This document shows positions 34,801 through 47,300 of a stretch of 64,000 bases of DNA, piece by piece. The notes below the pieces were generated by a model. That model searched no databases. It saw only the letters and a program-made list of their open reading frames with translations, and was not told where the DNA came from. A program made the position numbers and the translations under genes. Origin of the DNA: Calamus simplicifolius (lineage: Eukaryota; Streptophyta; Magnoliopsida; Arecales; Arecaceae). The stretch's first letter is position 1; every line of letters begins with the position of its first letter. Where the stretch lies: contig UESW01004354.1 in the NCBI GenBank assembly GCA_900491605.1, forward strand, positions 298,243 to 362,242, read 5' to 3'.

Positions 34801-36698
34801 GAAATTCAAAAAAGTGTCATCATGCAATTATGTTACTTGCTATACTTGCTGAAATTGGTAAAACAGATGATTCCTCTTCTTCTGATGTGATCTCTCGATG
34901 CTGAACCTGGTGGTGACTCTTGGAGTGCCATGGCATTTTGCTGTCGAAATTCTGCCTCTTTTTTAAAGATAAGCAGTTGTCTCTTAGTCTTAACAGAGGT
35001 TTTGTCCAGTTTTTGCTATGTTCAATCCTTCGCTTCACAGACCAATCCCTTCTATTTAAATATTTATTGTTTCACCTTAAATTCAAGTTTTTACATTTTG
35101 GCTTCCAAATGAATCTTTAACACTGTCAACTTTGAATTAGCACATGCTGCTTTTTTGTAATCAGGTATTGCTTAGAAAGAGGACAAAACACCATGATAAA
35201 CAATCCCTGGGATAACTGCCAAATGAGCCATAATGAGAGGCTGAACTGCTGACTCCTAACAGTTGGGTCAAATCATAGATAATCAGGAATTAGTACTAAT
35301 TCCATAGGTACCTTGGAACTGGGCATCTCAGGCATTTAATCCCACCTCTTTTGGAATGACCAAAATTCCCTTCATTAACAAAAAAATAAAAATAAAAAAA
35401 TTTCATAAAGGGCAGTGAGATGTTTGTCTTTTAACCAAAAAGTAGCCATATTGCCATCAACTGTACTGTAGTATTATGTGATTACTAGATGGGGATTAAA
35501 ACACTTTATCCGAATACAAACTACGACTAATCCCTACCTTGTCCTCAAACTGACCATACCTGTTGATGATTAACAGTCGGACCAAATTTTCCTATCCAGT
35601 TTCCAAAGTGGTTCTGAAGGTTGTGGGAACAAAACATTCTTTCCAATTAGTAGCATTCCAAATGTCAGCAACTTTCTATTTTCATTTTCATAGATGCAGT
35701 AATTCTTTCCTGAGATCTTGGAAATATATTGGCTACCTTGCTTTTATCTTTGATTATATTTTTTGTGAACATTGTGATCACTTCAAAATCTGTGTGTACA
35801 TTTGTTCTGATCAAAAGAATTTTAGATGTTGCCAAAGTAAGGAACAACAACATAGCCGCATATTGGTGGCTAAAATTAGCAATTAAGGGGAAGATGGGTA
35901 TGCAAAATTGATCTTTGATTTTAAGAATAAATCAGAAGCTGAACGTTGTTTATTCTGTCCCTCAAAGAATGTCTTCTTTTGGTGCATATGTAAAACACAC
36001 ACATTTGTGAACATCAACTCGCATATCTTCCATGTTGCTCATTTTTTCTGGTCCTTAATCTCAAGTAATTTTCCAGTGAAGTGCGAGTAGAAGGACTAGA
36101 GACTCTGGATTACCTGGACAACTTAGAGGAAAAGCAGCGTTTCACAGAACAAGGAGATGCAATAACTTTTGAATCTGAAGTAAGTAAATGTGCATGATTA
36201 ACTTTGATTTTGTCATTTGATGATCAAACTTTGTTTATATTAGGTGGACAAGATATATCTTAGCACACCAACCAAGATTGCAATTTTGGACCATGAGAAA
36301 AAAAGAACTTTTGTTCTGCGGAAAGATGGACTTCCAGATGCAGGCATGTTTGATTTCTAGTATCTGCTTTGCTTAATTTTATTTCTAATATCTGCCAAAT
36401 TTATCTTGGGATAAGACTGGAAAGGGACTAATTGCATTTGTAGTATCTGCATAATTTTACAGTCTGATGACATATTATATCTGCAGTGGTATGGAATCCA
36501 TGGGACAAGAAGGCCAAGGCCATGACAGATTTTGGGGATGACGAATACAAGCATATGTTGTGTGTGGAGGCTGCAGCCATTGAGAAGCCCATTACTTTGA
36601 AGCCCGGCGAGGAATGGAAAGGGAGGCTAGAGCTGTCTGCTGTTCCCTCCAGTTACTGTAGTGGGCAACTGGATCCTCAAAGGGTACTTCAAGGTTGA
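25805..36698 (+). CDS. Glucose-6-phosphate 1-epimerase, 8 exons
   Basis: Exons: 25805-25896, 29501-29575, 31543-31599, 31688-31847, 32012-32152, 36077-36179, 36244-36343, 36487-36698. The protein would be about 313 residues, normal for plant members of the aldose 1-epimerase fold (EC 5.1.3.15), which interconvert alpha- and beta-glucose 6-phosphate. Diagnostic words are VYLYGGQVTSWKSDHGEE, GGIPICFPQ, LEQHGFARNRFW with the conserved His, FTFAYHTYF and, near the end, VVWNPWDKKAKAM and FGDDEYKHMLCVEAAA. No signal peptide is evident, so the protein is probably cytosolic. Two single-base deletions break the frame, one near 25841 (GGCGTG expected) and one near 31815 in exon 4. Exon lengths total 940; 942 would be exactly 314 codons. 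Intron 7 starts with GC. Introns 1 and 5 are 3.6 and 3.9 kb. Confidence 0.93.
25897..29500 (+). other. Intron 1 of the epimerase gene
   Basis: Donor GTTTGC, acceptor CTGCAG. It contains a 20-base G run (26745-26764) and a more GC-rich block (about 27400-28620) that may be an old transposon fragment, though no ends were found. Confidence 0.7.
32153..36076 (+). other. Intron 5 of the epimerase gene
   Basis: 3.9 kb, donor GTTTGT and acceptor TTCCAG. AT-rich, no recognised element or ORF. Confidence 0.8.
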
Positions 36699-39500
36699 AG
36701 CATCTAGCTGTCGGATGCATCCTGTACAGGTTGGAAGTTCTTTCTCAAGCATGGCCTAGCTTTTGAATTTTAATTAGAATGCTAACTCTCTAGAATGGAC
36801 ATAAGAATTTCAATCACTGGGACTTCATCAAAAATAAATTTCGAGTGTTTAGTAACTTTGGAGTCTCGAAAATAATCACTTGTTAGATATGTATTACCAT
36901 GTGAGATCAAATGACATGGACAAATATTTTAGCAGTTGCACCCAACTTGAATTTAATCTTCTAATCAGATATTTAAGATAGAGTTTTCAGGTGGTGTGCT
37001 CGCACAAATTTTTTTTTTTAAAGGCTAAAGGGGTTATGTGGCATTCAAGGTGATGCATGTGCTTCTTCCATTGAGAAGCAGCTATCATGCTATAGCATGC
37101 ATCTCAAGAACCTGAGTTGGCATAAATGTTGGAGCAGGTCGCAGGACTCTCAAAAAGTTTAGGATGAGAATAATAAGGATACAACTGCATAACAAAAATG
37201 TTCAATCTGTATCCTTTTTTGAAAAGAAAATCTACTTATTTTATTTATAGATTTTTTAAAGAAATACATGGTGTATTGGTCATAAAAATTGATGAAATGG
37301 TTTGTAGGCGTAATGTAAGAATGAATTGAATCAGGAAGCAGCACTCTAGGCAGAATATTCTGGTACTCACGTATTTTGTTTATCTGCTTTGATTGCATCT
37401 GTACACTACTGGCACCTTTACATGGCAGTGCATTGGAACAAGCTACCTTGGTTTCTACAAGCTGCAGCTTGTATCCTGATGTTCTTATGTGCTATGTAGC
37501 ATGCATGTTTCCAAACATTTTGATGAGAGTTTCTAATAATTATTTGAGCATCTAATGATTGAAGTTGGCTCTGAACATTTGCCATAAACTTCTAATTTCA
37601 TTTCACCTACAGAGAGGCATCAATCAAAGAAAAACTATGTGGAATTTGTTTGTTTTATACAACTTGTCCCTTAGCTCATTTTATTATTTCCAAGATTGTC
37701 CACAATGCTGATCTTGTATTGTTGGTATCCTCTTCAGAAAATGCATCAAGCATTCCTTGTGGCGGTGTAAAGTGCTGACGCTGATAGTCGTTTTCTGCAT
37801 GAACATCTCAATATTTTGTCAATTTCAGCCCAATTCCATCTTTTCTTTCTGATATAATGCATCCTTGTAATCACTGGTTTGCAGGGGCGCTTTTGTTGCA
37901 TTTGAAGTATGGAAGCATGTTACCAGTTCTTTTCTTTCCTTTCCCATTCTCTTGTTCCCTTTAAAGCTTAATGGTGGGGATTCAGAGGCAGACTTTTTCT
38001 GAAATAATAGTGCTTTATGTTGAGATTTGATTCATATCTCATGCAGAAAAAAAATGTCAGCTTGAACCAGTGTGTAAAAAATGATAGTAGTGCTAACTGT
38101 TTCTTGTTTTTGTATCATATCATGTCATAAATTTATAGTTACCTGGACATGTCCAAGGTTTATTATTGAGCCTTTCTGGATGCATTTATTGTTGCCATTT
38201 TATGCCTTATGCTGTGAACTGCCTGGTTGGGTTATGAAATTCATATTACAAATGTCCTTGCTTCTTCAACATTTAATCCGTTGAATTTCTTATTGCAATA
38301 TGTTGCTGTGGATCAACTAGGTCTGTGAAAGCCAAGATGGGCATGCTGAGGCTTAGATCATGCGGTTGTGTTTTGGAAGAAAAAAAAAATCCTTGAATAA
38401 TCAGCTTGAGCTTGTTTGTGTTGTTCTCCAGGCATCTACTAACACTGGTGTGATCATAAATTAGCTAACGTATTTAATTGCTTCTTCAAAAAGTGATTTC
38501 AGGTCTGCACCTTGTTTGTAAGCCCTGCCTGCATCGAAGTTGTCAGAAAAAAGTTATACTAGTGCGTGATAAGTTCCTCAGTTGAATAATTGAAGGTTTG
38601 AGTCTTAACTATAATATAGAGGTTTTTGATTTTTGTAGAATTTTTAAAATTACATATTGCTGTGACTTTGAAGGTTAGATACGCTATTATGGTTACCTGT
38701 TAGAACTTACGTTCTACCTAAATTAGAGCTAATCATGACACTGGTAGAATAAATTTTTAGCTTCTGTCCGTCTAAATTAAATCGACACCACTCATTAGCA
38801 TCTCCATCCGGTGATTGGAATGTGGCTATTGGGAGTCCAGATAAAAATGATAGAGGATTATAGGTCAACATTTTATCATGTCTGTTAAAGAAAATGAGAA
38901 CAGAAGTTTAAAGCAAATTTCAGGGTTTGTTTTTTTTTTTTTTTTTTGAATTCCTTATCTATTGAAGAATTGAAGAAATAATGACTAATTAAATTGTTCC
39001 AGGTAGTCACATCACACGATACGGGATTGATTTAAGGTGTCATAATATTTTTTATTTTTTTATTTACTAGGGTTTCTTTTTTCGGTTTCAGCGCAGTACG
39101 AGCGCAGCACGGGGAACGATGTGCGCTCACAACCAGAACGCCGCCGCTGTCGCGTTGGTACCTCCTCCCATGCAACCGAGGCCACGCATGTTGACTTTTG
39201 ACCTTGTATGTCTTCAATTCCTCTACCCCCTCGCGCGTTGGTGGTGGGGTCCCAGCCGAACATCCCAAGGTTCTGATCCTACCCGCATAAAACTTGCCCG
39301 ATTTTCCCTGCACCAGGGGCACGACACCATCCCCAAGCAGCCTCCAGCACGCAAATTTTACCCGTCAGCACTGCGAATCCCATACAATCAAGTGTATATG
39401 GTTTATATGAACCCGGTCGAAAAGCACCCAGAGTACTGCAGAAACACAACATCCCATTAGCCCATCAGCAGAACTCCCTAACGGCGCGAACTCTAAATCC
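36699..39500. other. 3' UTR and intergenic region
   Basis: The epimerase 3' UTR ends somewhere here; no single strong poly(A) signal stands out. Poly-T runs lie at 37010-37019 and 38931-38947. No coding feature was seen. Confidence 0.5.
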
Positions 39501-39539
39501 ATTCGTCCAGTCCCTGCCGCTCTATGGCTCAAGCCCAAA

Positions 39540-40455
39540 GCCCCAAAATAAATAAATAAATAAATAAAATTAAAAAAAATCAGGAGAGGGAGGAGAGAGA
39601 GAGAGAGAGAGATAGAGCGCCGTGAGGGCGAGAGGCGACTCGAAGAGAGAGAAAAGGGGGGAAACTGAAAAGGAAAAAAAAAAAAAAAAAGGCAAGAGCG
39701 AGAGAGCGAGCGAGTTTTTCCTCCCTCCAGCGATCAATCCAATTCAACGGGTCCGTCCGAGAGAGAGAGCGAAGAGCGAAGCAAGAGAGAAGAGCAGCAG
39801 AAGGAAAGAGAGAGAATTGGAGCTGTGTCCGCCGGCGATGCGCTTCGAATAGAAGCGTCTCACGCTACTCCGAGCGAGTTCGAAGAGGTCAGCTGGATCC
39901 CTTCTTTCCTCATTGAGATTCTTTTTCTGCTTCTTTTCTCTGCCTCTCTTTCGCTTTGATTCCTCCAAGCCGCTCCCCGACTGCGATTCTATCGAGATCC
40001 GCCTTGCTTAAGTGGCTTTGCCGATCGCAGAGCGCGGAGCAGATCGCCGTCCTCCGCTATCCCGTCATTCCGGAGCAAAATGAGAGCTTTTTCGAGCTCC
40101 AGGCGGCCGAATGGGGCTCGATTCTAGTTGTCTCGCATTGTTTTAGGGTTTTCGATCTCCCTTTTGAGAATTCGAATTTCAAGCTGGCGTCTTTGGAGGG
40201 ATTCGGGCTCGGAATCTCCATTCTTGTTGTCGGTTCCTGATCCTGTCTCGCTTTAGGGTTTTGGTCTGGAAAGATGAGATTTTGGTCTGCATTCCTCTGG
40301 CTGAGGAGTTGGGAATCGGGGATAGCTCTCGTTTTCTCCAAGAAAAGGTGCAAACCCTAATCTTGGCTAAAAGCCGGGAAGCACACTAGAGGCAACGTTA
40401 GAGCTTCAATTCGATTGATCTGGTGAATAATTGCATGGCCACCGTTCATTGAGAG
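39540..40455 (+). promoter_or_regulatory. GA-rich leader of the Ada1-like gene
   Basis: Purine-rich, with (GA)n at about 39590-39612 and an A-run at 39677-39690. Several short upstream frames occur. GA-rich leaders are common in plant housekeeping genes. The transcript start and any 5' UTR intron cannot be fixed from sequence. Confidence 0.4.
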
Positions 40456-41727
40456 ATGCCGCCGCCGCCACCACCAACTCAGCACTCCCGGACCAACCTC
40501 GGCGACCTGAAGTCTCAGATAGCGAAGAGGGTTGGGCCAGAACGATCTCAGAGATACTTCAGCTACCTGAATGAGTTGTTATCTCAGAAACTGAGCAAGC
40601 CTGAGTTCAATAAGCTCTGTCTTTTAACGCTTGGGCGCGAGAACCTCCCCTTGCACAATGAGCTCGTCCGCTCGATCCTTAGAAATGCGTGTCTGGCCAA
40701 GATTCAGCCCCCTGTTGTCCATGACAAGGGTGTGTCAAAGCCCGTTGGAGCTGTGGCTAAGAAATTCCTCAGATAGATGATAGTTTCTATTCATCCCCTG
40801 CCCGAATTCCACCAGCACCCATTTGGGCCAATGGAGATATCTTCCCTCCATCCCCCGCAAGTTCAGATCTCTCATTCGGGACCGGAAGATCAAGGACCGC
40901 CCGAGCCCCCTCGGGCCAAATGGGAGGGCAGAAGTTGCTGTTCTTCCATCTTCAGTACCCCCTGATGTGGTTACCGTGCGGGAGAACGGCGATTTGAATT
41001 TGTGTGATTTTAAGAGACCATTGCAACATGAACAAGGTGGGCCTGCTGAACAGCTGGCAAAGAGACCAAGGGTAGAGAAGCTGTCACCGCTTGAATGGGA
41101 TTCTGTACAGAGCACTGGTCTGGCTGAAGTGGTCGCAGTCGAAGATAGGGAGGACTTGGAGCATAGGGATGATCTGAACTCTGCTAGAGGTCCTCTTCGA
41201 GCTCCACTGGGAATTCCTTCTGTCCTGCCAGTGTTGGTGGAGCTCGACGGTCTCTGCTGCTGGCAGCTAGTGGAAGCAGCAGTAGCTGTAGAAGCAGCTA
41301 TGATTGTGGGGAACTGTGCGATACTGAAGTTTTGAAGAAACGGATGGAGAAAATAGCAGAAGCACAAGGCTTGGGAGGGGTTACAATGGACTGTGCCAAT
41401 TTATTGAATAATGGACTGGATACTTATTTGAAGCGGCTGATTAAGTCATGTGCTGAGATGGTAGGGGCAAGGAAGGGGCATGAACCAAGAAGGCAGCTGG
41501 TCTACAAGCAACAGCCTCATGGGAAGCCAATCAATGGTGTTTGGCTGGGAAATCATGTGCAAGTACAAAGCAGTGGTGGACCTTTGGAGAGCACACATGA
41601 GCTGAAGAACCATTACTCTATATATCTGCAGGATTTCAAGGTAGCAATGGAGCTAAATTCACAGCAGCTAGGGGAGGACTGGCCCTTGCTACTTGAGAAA
41701 ATATGCCTCCGATCGTTTGAAGAATAG
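40456..41727 (+). CDS. SAGA coactivator subunit Ada1/Tad1 (Hfi1-like)
   Basis: The N-terminus (about 106 codons from ATG 40456) starts with prolines (MPPPPPP). The SAGA-Tad1 domain follows, with LGDLKSQIAKRVGPERSQRY, FNKLCLLTLGRENLPLHNEL and VRSILRNACLA. A basic linker (FRSLIRDRKIKDRPSPLGPN) and a C-terminal part (LLNNGLDTYLKRLIKSCAEM, then LEKICLRSFEE) complete it. In yeast and animals this family (Hfi1, TADA1) holds the SAGA histone acetyltransferase core together through a histone-fold pair; the plant role is inferred from that. The CDS has no intron. Three single-base deletions break it, near 40765, near 40855 (a C run) and near 41217. With three bases restored the length would be exactly 425 codons. 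Likely a functional gene with sequence errors; a pseudogene is the alternative. Confidence 0.85.
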
Positions 41728-43404
41728 GTACACATCCAGATCAAGCTTTCTGGTTTGAAGATAAATGTGGCTGCATGGGTTATGATACCCAAGTGCAGTC
41801 TGTTTGGGCCATTACAGACAGAATCACACTCCACAGCTTAAAAGGTGCAGCTTGGTTCATTTCATTGGGGATCTGAGCAGAAGAATTCTGTAAGATCCTA
41901 CTGTGGGGTCCATGCTCAAACAAGAACACATTTCTGAAGATCAACCTGCTCAAGGAAAGAGATTGTCCCTTGCTTGATCCATTTGTTGTTTGTCTAGATT
42001 CCATTGGGGGGCATCTCCACCACACCCAGGGATCTTGAGCTTTCATGTAATTTACAGCACGGAGTGACTCCAAAGGCATTTTTGCAGGAATATTGTTGTG
42101 TAACTTATACCATCTTGTTCTGTAAGTTTTGCGGGTCGTGGTGTATGTATTATCAGTTGCAAAAATTGCTTGGTTGGTTCAACATCATTTCATGGATCAT
42201 TTCTGATTTTTTTCTTCAATTTGAATCTCTTAATCATTTGACGATCAGATACATGGAAATTCTATTTTGTATGTTTTCTATTAGGTTATGTTCTGTTTAT
42301 GTAGTATTTCTGGACAAAATAATGAGCATTTAATAATAGGATTTTTCCTTTTTCATATGTTTGTTTGACTACCGACTTTTAATTTCTTTGTTGATGTTAT
42401 TGCTTCAGTAAGAACTATGCCATTATCACTGAGGCATTAAGAGGTGGGAAGTTTGATAAGGATGTTCTTTATTTTGTTACTCATCATTGGAATAATGAAT
42501 AGAAATAGATGTACTTGCTGTTAAAATAATTTGTGGGTAGCAATGACCTTATTTTTGATGACTACTAAAACGTGAATTTTCAAGACCACTCCACCAGACA
42601 AAGCATCAATGAATTTTCTTTTTCTAGTTTTTTCATAATTATTTGGTTGCATGATCATTCTAAGTGTGAAATATCTTGATCAAATATCTTCATGCCTGTA
42701 AATTAAGATTCTTTTAATGGCTGTACCATCAGAGAAGAAAACATAATGTTATGCTGTTATCTCTTCGCCTCTGATCTACTCTACTAATACGATATCCTTT
42801 GTTTCTCCTGTATATTTATATTGACAAATGGGAATGCTGGGTTTTTAGCCAACTTCCTTTTATCCTTAATTGGCTCTTGTATGTACTGTATAGCTTGGTT
42901 ACTGCTTCTTGTCCCTTCCAACTTGTACCTTCACTCACAATGGGCTGTGCTTAATCTTACCTGAGCTATCCTGAGGAGTTAATATTGCTGGACAAAGCTA
43001 AATCATGCATTTATTGATTGATAACCTTTATTCTTACAATGATTTCGTTTCTTATTGTTGGACTTTGAGACCTAAGTAGCAGAAACATAGAACTTCTGAA
43101 CTATTTTCGCATACAAGGATGGGTTTTCTTTGTACTTATATCTAAAATTTATGCTGTAATTATTAAATTATGCACACGTATTAATAAATTGGGGCACGTA
43201 TTAATAAATTGGGGCTTGTCCTTGTTATCGTACTGCTCTGGCTAGCAACTGGAGGTTTTAGGTTTGAACGTCGGGTGGTGTGTCCCTAAGTATTGGGTCC
43301 TAGGTAATTATAGTGCAAGTAGGCTTCCCTCCCCTTCTCTCAAAAAAATTATACATGCACACATCTAAGTGTATCCAAGAATTTTAAACTGTGCGTGCGT
43401 GCGT

Positions 43405-43407
<3 letters not shown>

Positions 43408-43441
<34 letters not shown>
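43408..43441. repeat. (GA)n microsatellite
   Basis: Seventeen GA dinucleotides, preceded by GTGCGTGCGTGCGTGT. Confidence 0.95.
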
Positions 43442-43442
<1 letters not shown>

Positions 43443-44077
43443 TGCTTTAGTAGATCCTTACATGGACATGTCCATATGGTTGCATACATGTACGCAATAA
43501 TGGACATGCAGGAAATAATGTCATTAAAACTATGAATCAGCTATTGAGATACCCTTTTTGTCCTTAATTGCACATAGTTAGATAAAAAATGCTTCTTTTT
43601 TCTCTGTCCTGGAGCCTCAGGACTGACCACACAACAAACAAAAAGATTGAAGGGAAGCAAGGAATTTGGTTTTGTCCTTCCCAAGTGATCATGATCTCAC
43701 TATATTACGATGTGTGTTTTTTGGCTGAATGAATTTAACTTTGTGGTCTCGCTTCTTTCCTAACAGTGTGAACTAATAGGAGTTCAAGAACATGTTAGAT
43801 GATTCAAATTATTAATTATAGTCTCATGAAAATCACCTTTTGAAAAAAATTTCTTAGATAGTAAGCAATAAATGTGCAAGATCCATGCAAACTGGGTGGT
43901 AATGGACTGACTTTGCTTCTGTTTATGTAGTTGGATTAAATGAGGTTCCTTAAATGTGCTTAAAGTTTTGAGGATATATGTAATATGTCCCTTAATATTG
44001 CTTCTGTTAATCAATTATCCTCAAGTGCAAAGTCGTCTCATATTTAAAGATGCTCATATATATATATATATATAGAG

Positions 44078-44325
44078 TTAGATTTGGCTACATTCAAATG
44101 TAGCGAAATTTAAATTCGTTCACCTCTTCCACTCTTGAATCCACACAGTTCATGAATTCCAAAGATGAAAAAGGTAATGTGGCCTTGGGATCCGTATGGA
44201 TCAAAGAGTGGAAAAGGTGATCGGATCCTGAACTTCGCTACATTTGAATGTGTGAATCTAATGATGGGGGAGGTGACTAGATCTGAATTTGGCTATATTC
44301 GAATGTAGTTAAATTTACTTTTATA
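44078..44325. mobile_element. Possible MITE with imperfect inverted ends
   Basis: The left end (TTTGGCTACATTCAAATGTA...TTCACCT) and the reverse complement of the right end (CTACATTCGAATATAGCCAAA...TCACCT) resemble each other over about 48 bp. (TA)n runs flank it on both sides, so a TA target would be invisible. No coding capacity. Confidence 0.4.
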
Positions 44326-44329
44326 TGCA

Positions 44330-44365
<36 letters not shown>

Positions 44366-47300
44366 GAGAGAGAGAAAGAGCATGTAGCCAAGTCTAAATC
44401 TAACCATTAAATTTGTATGGATCTCAAAGCTAAAGGGCCATATGTTAACCAAAGTTAGCTGCTTTTTTTAAAAAAATAAAAGAGAGGCATTTATGAAATA
44501 GGAAATGCTTTTATGAGACGGGACAATACAGTCCATACTTCTATCATAGAAGCATATCCATATGCTTATAAAAGAATATCCTTGAAAGAAGAGACTTGGA
44601 ATCTATAAGTTCACCTGTACTTTAGTTTCTATTGTTAAATGTCTAAACCACTTATCCAGCTGAAAGAAAATTGAACAAAATCGAGACATCTGCTTTCTGC
44701 ATATGGATGTTGTTAGCTACTCCTGCAGCAAATTCATTCTAGGTTGTCACAAGGAACACTACAAAATTTGCGGTCTTTGTTTGTCTCTGGTAAGTAGATA
44801 ATTGCATTGAATTTTGTCTTTGTTATAATTGCTTCTATTTTTTTACTTGTTCTGATCCTTTGCTCTTGTTTTTTCCATAGCTTGATGGTTCATGTTACAT
44901 AATTGATTTTTTCCCCTAAGTAATGACGAGAATCACAGCTCTATTTTTTATTTCTGTCTCCTGTACTTAGTTCTTTATATTTCAGATTGTTGGTTAGGCC
45001 CATTTTGCTGATTACATCTTTAGGAAATGTTTAGCTAAAGTTTCATTAGATTCTTCTGTCATTAAAAGCTAGTGGTTCCTATATTCATTTTTTGACCATG
45101 CTTTTTTGCTGATATCTAATTAATTTTCTCATTATCTTGTTGTATTAAAGATCATAAAGGAGAATATTTATTTTTTTCCTTTTTGTTCCTTGGAAGGCTT
45201 CCCCCCCTCCCCCAGCCTCGTCTCGAAATGTTGGTTCATTTTGTTGATAAACCCTTCAGGAATTTGACTCCAGGTTCATGTTGTTTTGTGGAGTTCTTAT
45301 GCTTCAGTTTGTGACAACTTTTTCAGAACTCTTTAGCCCTAAACTTCAGAACCACCTTAACTATCAGTTTATATTCTATTCTTTTGCTCTTTAAATTGAT
45401 TTAAACCATTGTCATTGAGCTTATTGTTGAAAGCGATTAGCCAATCCAGGCTGTAAGGTGTGAAGAAATTGCTGAGTGAATAATGGATTCCACCAAGCAG
45501 AAGAGGTAGACTTTGATCTCTAAAAAGAAATATTGAAGTAGTCACATAATTTTTTTCATCAGCTCAACATGTATTCTACAGTATTTTGTATCTAATTTGA
45601 TTATTTTGCAAAGAAAAAGTAATGAAATTCATTTATTATGCTTTTACTGAGTTGCTTCCCTTGGCATGCTTGAAGTGCAAGAGGCAAAAGAAAGACCGTT
45701 ACTGCGTAGACAGATAAGGTGCATAATTGGCTATGCTGTTTTTCCTTTGAGGACAATTTTAGTATTCTAGTTTGCTATAACTGAATTATATTTTTGAATA
45801 GTTTTAGGTTAATTAAATCTAATTATGTAGGGAATGCCTCTCTTAAATAATCTGTGGCATCATTAAATTGGTCATGGTTTGCCTGATCTTATAGTCATAC
45901 ATAATATTTTCAAAGAATGGTTAGACTAACAATAAGCTCATGTATGCCAATCCATCTGAACCAAGTTGGAGTTTATAAGCCCTTGTCTGCAATGTTGGAG
46001 CCACAGTTTGCAGTACCAACTTGTATTATGGGTGTCATATTGTATCGATAAAACACCTGGATATCACTATGGTTCGATATGGTGCAAGGACTGAACCCGC
46101 CTGTATTGGATGCAATTGGCCATATTCTGCTTTGTTTTGTGTTATATTGACCTATATCTATTGGTTTTGGGCGGTACCATGGCTGGGTATGAGAAAAGGA
46201 TCTCCTAGGCTTGTGTCAATATAAGGGATGTACCATATATATACCATGTATATTGCATGACACTAGTAAGAAACTGCTACAGTACTCTAGTACTGGCAGA
46301 GTGAAACTTGGTTGGAGCTTTTGTTCACACCACCACCTTCCCGTATACCATCATCATCATCATTATTGTTGCTGCTGCTGCTATTTTTTATTAATAATTT
46401 CATTATCATTGTTGTTATTGTTGTTGTTGTTGTTTCATATTTGTTTATTTTTTGAAACATATCCTTTTGGGTAAATATATCTGTATTTTTTGAATCAGGA
46501 ATTTAGCTGCATTAGCTGGCAAACCATCACCACGGAACTATTTAGGACAGTTCTGTTTTGAACCATCCATTCCTCCCCTGAAGGTGACATGGAAGAAGAC
46601 ATTTCCTGTATCTGATTCTTTCTTTCTTTGGCTCCCATATTTTGAGGTAATGTTAGGCAATTGCTTCAGGAATATATAATGTTAGGGGTACTTTCCAGTA
46701 TTCACTGTGCATGTTACTAGGCTAGTTATATGTTGGAAGAAGGATGCTTTTATCCTTGCATTTATGGGGGATGAATATCTCTATGTCAAGGTGGTGAAAA
46801 CTGACTGTGATACTTAAATCTACAAGAAGTAACTCTAATCCTTCATCCTCCTGTCTAATTCTGCATACAAGACAAAGTTGACATCCCCATTATAAATTAG
46901 CATTTCATCTCATATGATATAGTGCAGATAGTGCAGACTGCAGACTGATGTCTTATTTATAATGTAGAAACCTACGGGATTTATGTGATATTTCTTTTAC
47001 TACAGTTGTCCCTTTTTTTTGCTCTTTTCTTTTCTTTCCAAGTGTTTGATTCATTTGACCATGTTTTACTAGAAAAGCTTCATGATTATTATCTATAACC
47101 ATTCTTAACCTGGCAAGCTATATCAGAAGCCACCATTTGAGCTGTGAATGAGATTTCCTGTTGAAATCAGATCATGTTGAAATTTAGCTTGTTTTTGTTA
47201 GAACCTTGAAATCAGACACCAAGACTGGTTGTCTTTTTTTTAGCAAAAAGTTGTCTAATTCACACCTTTTTTTTTCATCAAGAGTAGTGATCATTAATAA

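Noticed and set aside
25805..36698. Epimerase as a pseudogene
   Set aside because: All splice sites, active-site regions and the stop are kept and only two single-base losses occur, alike to those in the next gene; sequence error is the better explanation, though not proven.
39622..39852. Lys/Glu/Arg-rich small protein before the Ada1-like gene
   Set aside because: Product of the (GA)n and A-run leader; simple sequence.
46211..46474. Leucine-rich membrane-like peptide
   Set aside because: Encoded by TTG/CTG microsatellite-like sequence; no start context or neighbours to support a gene.
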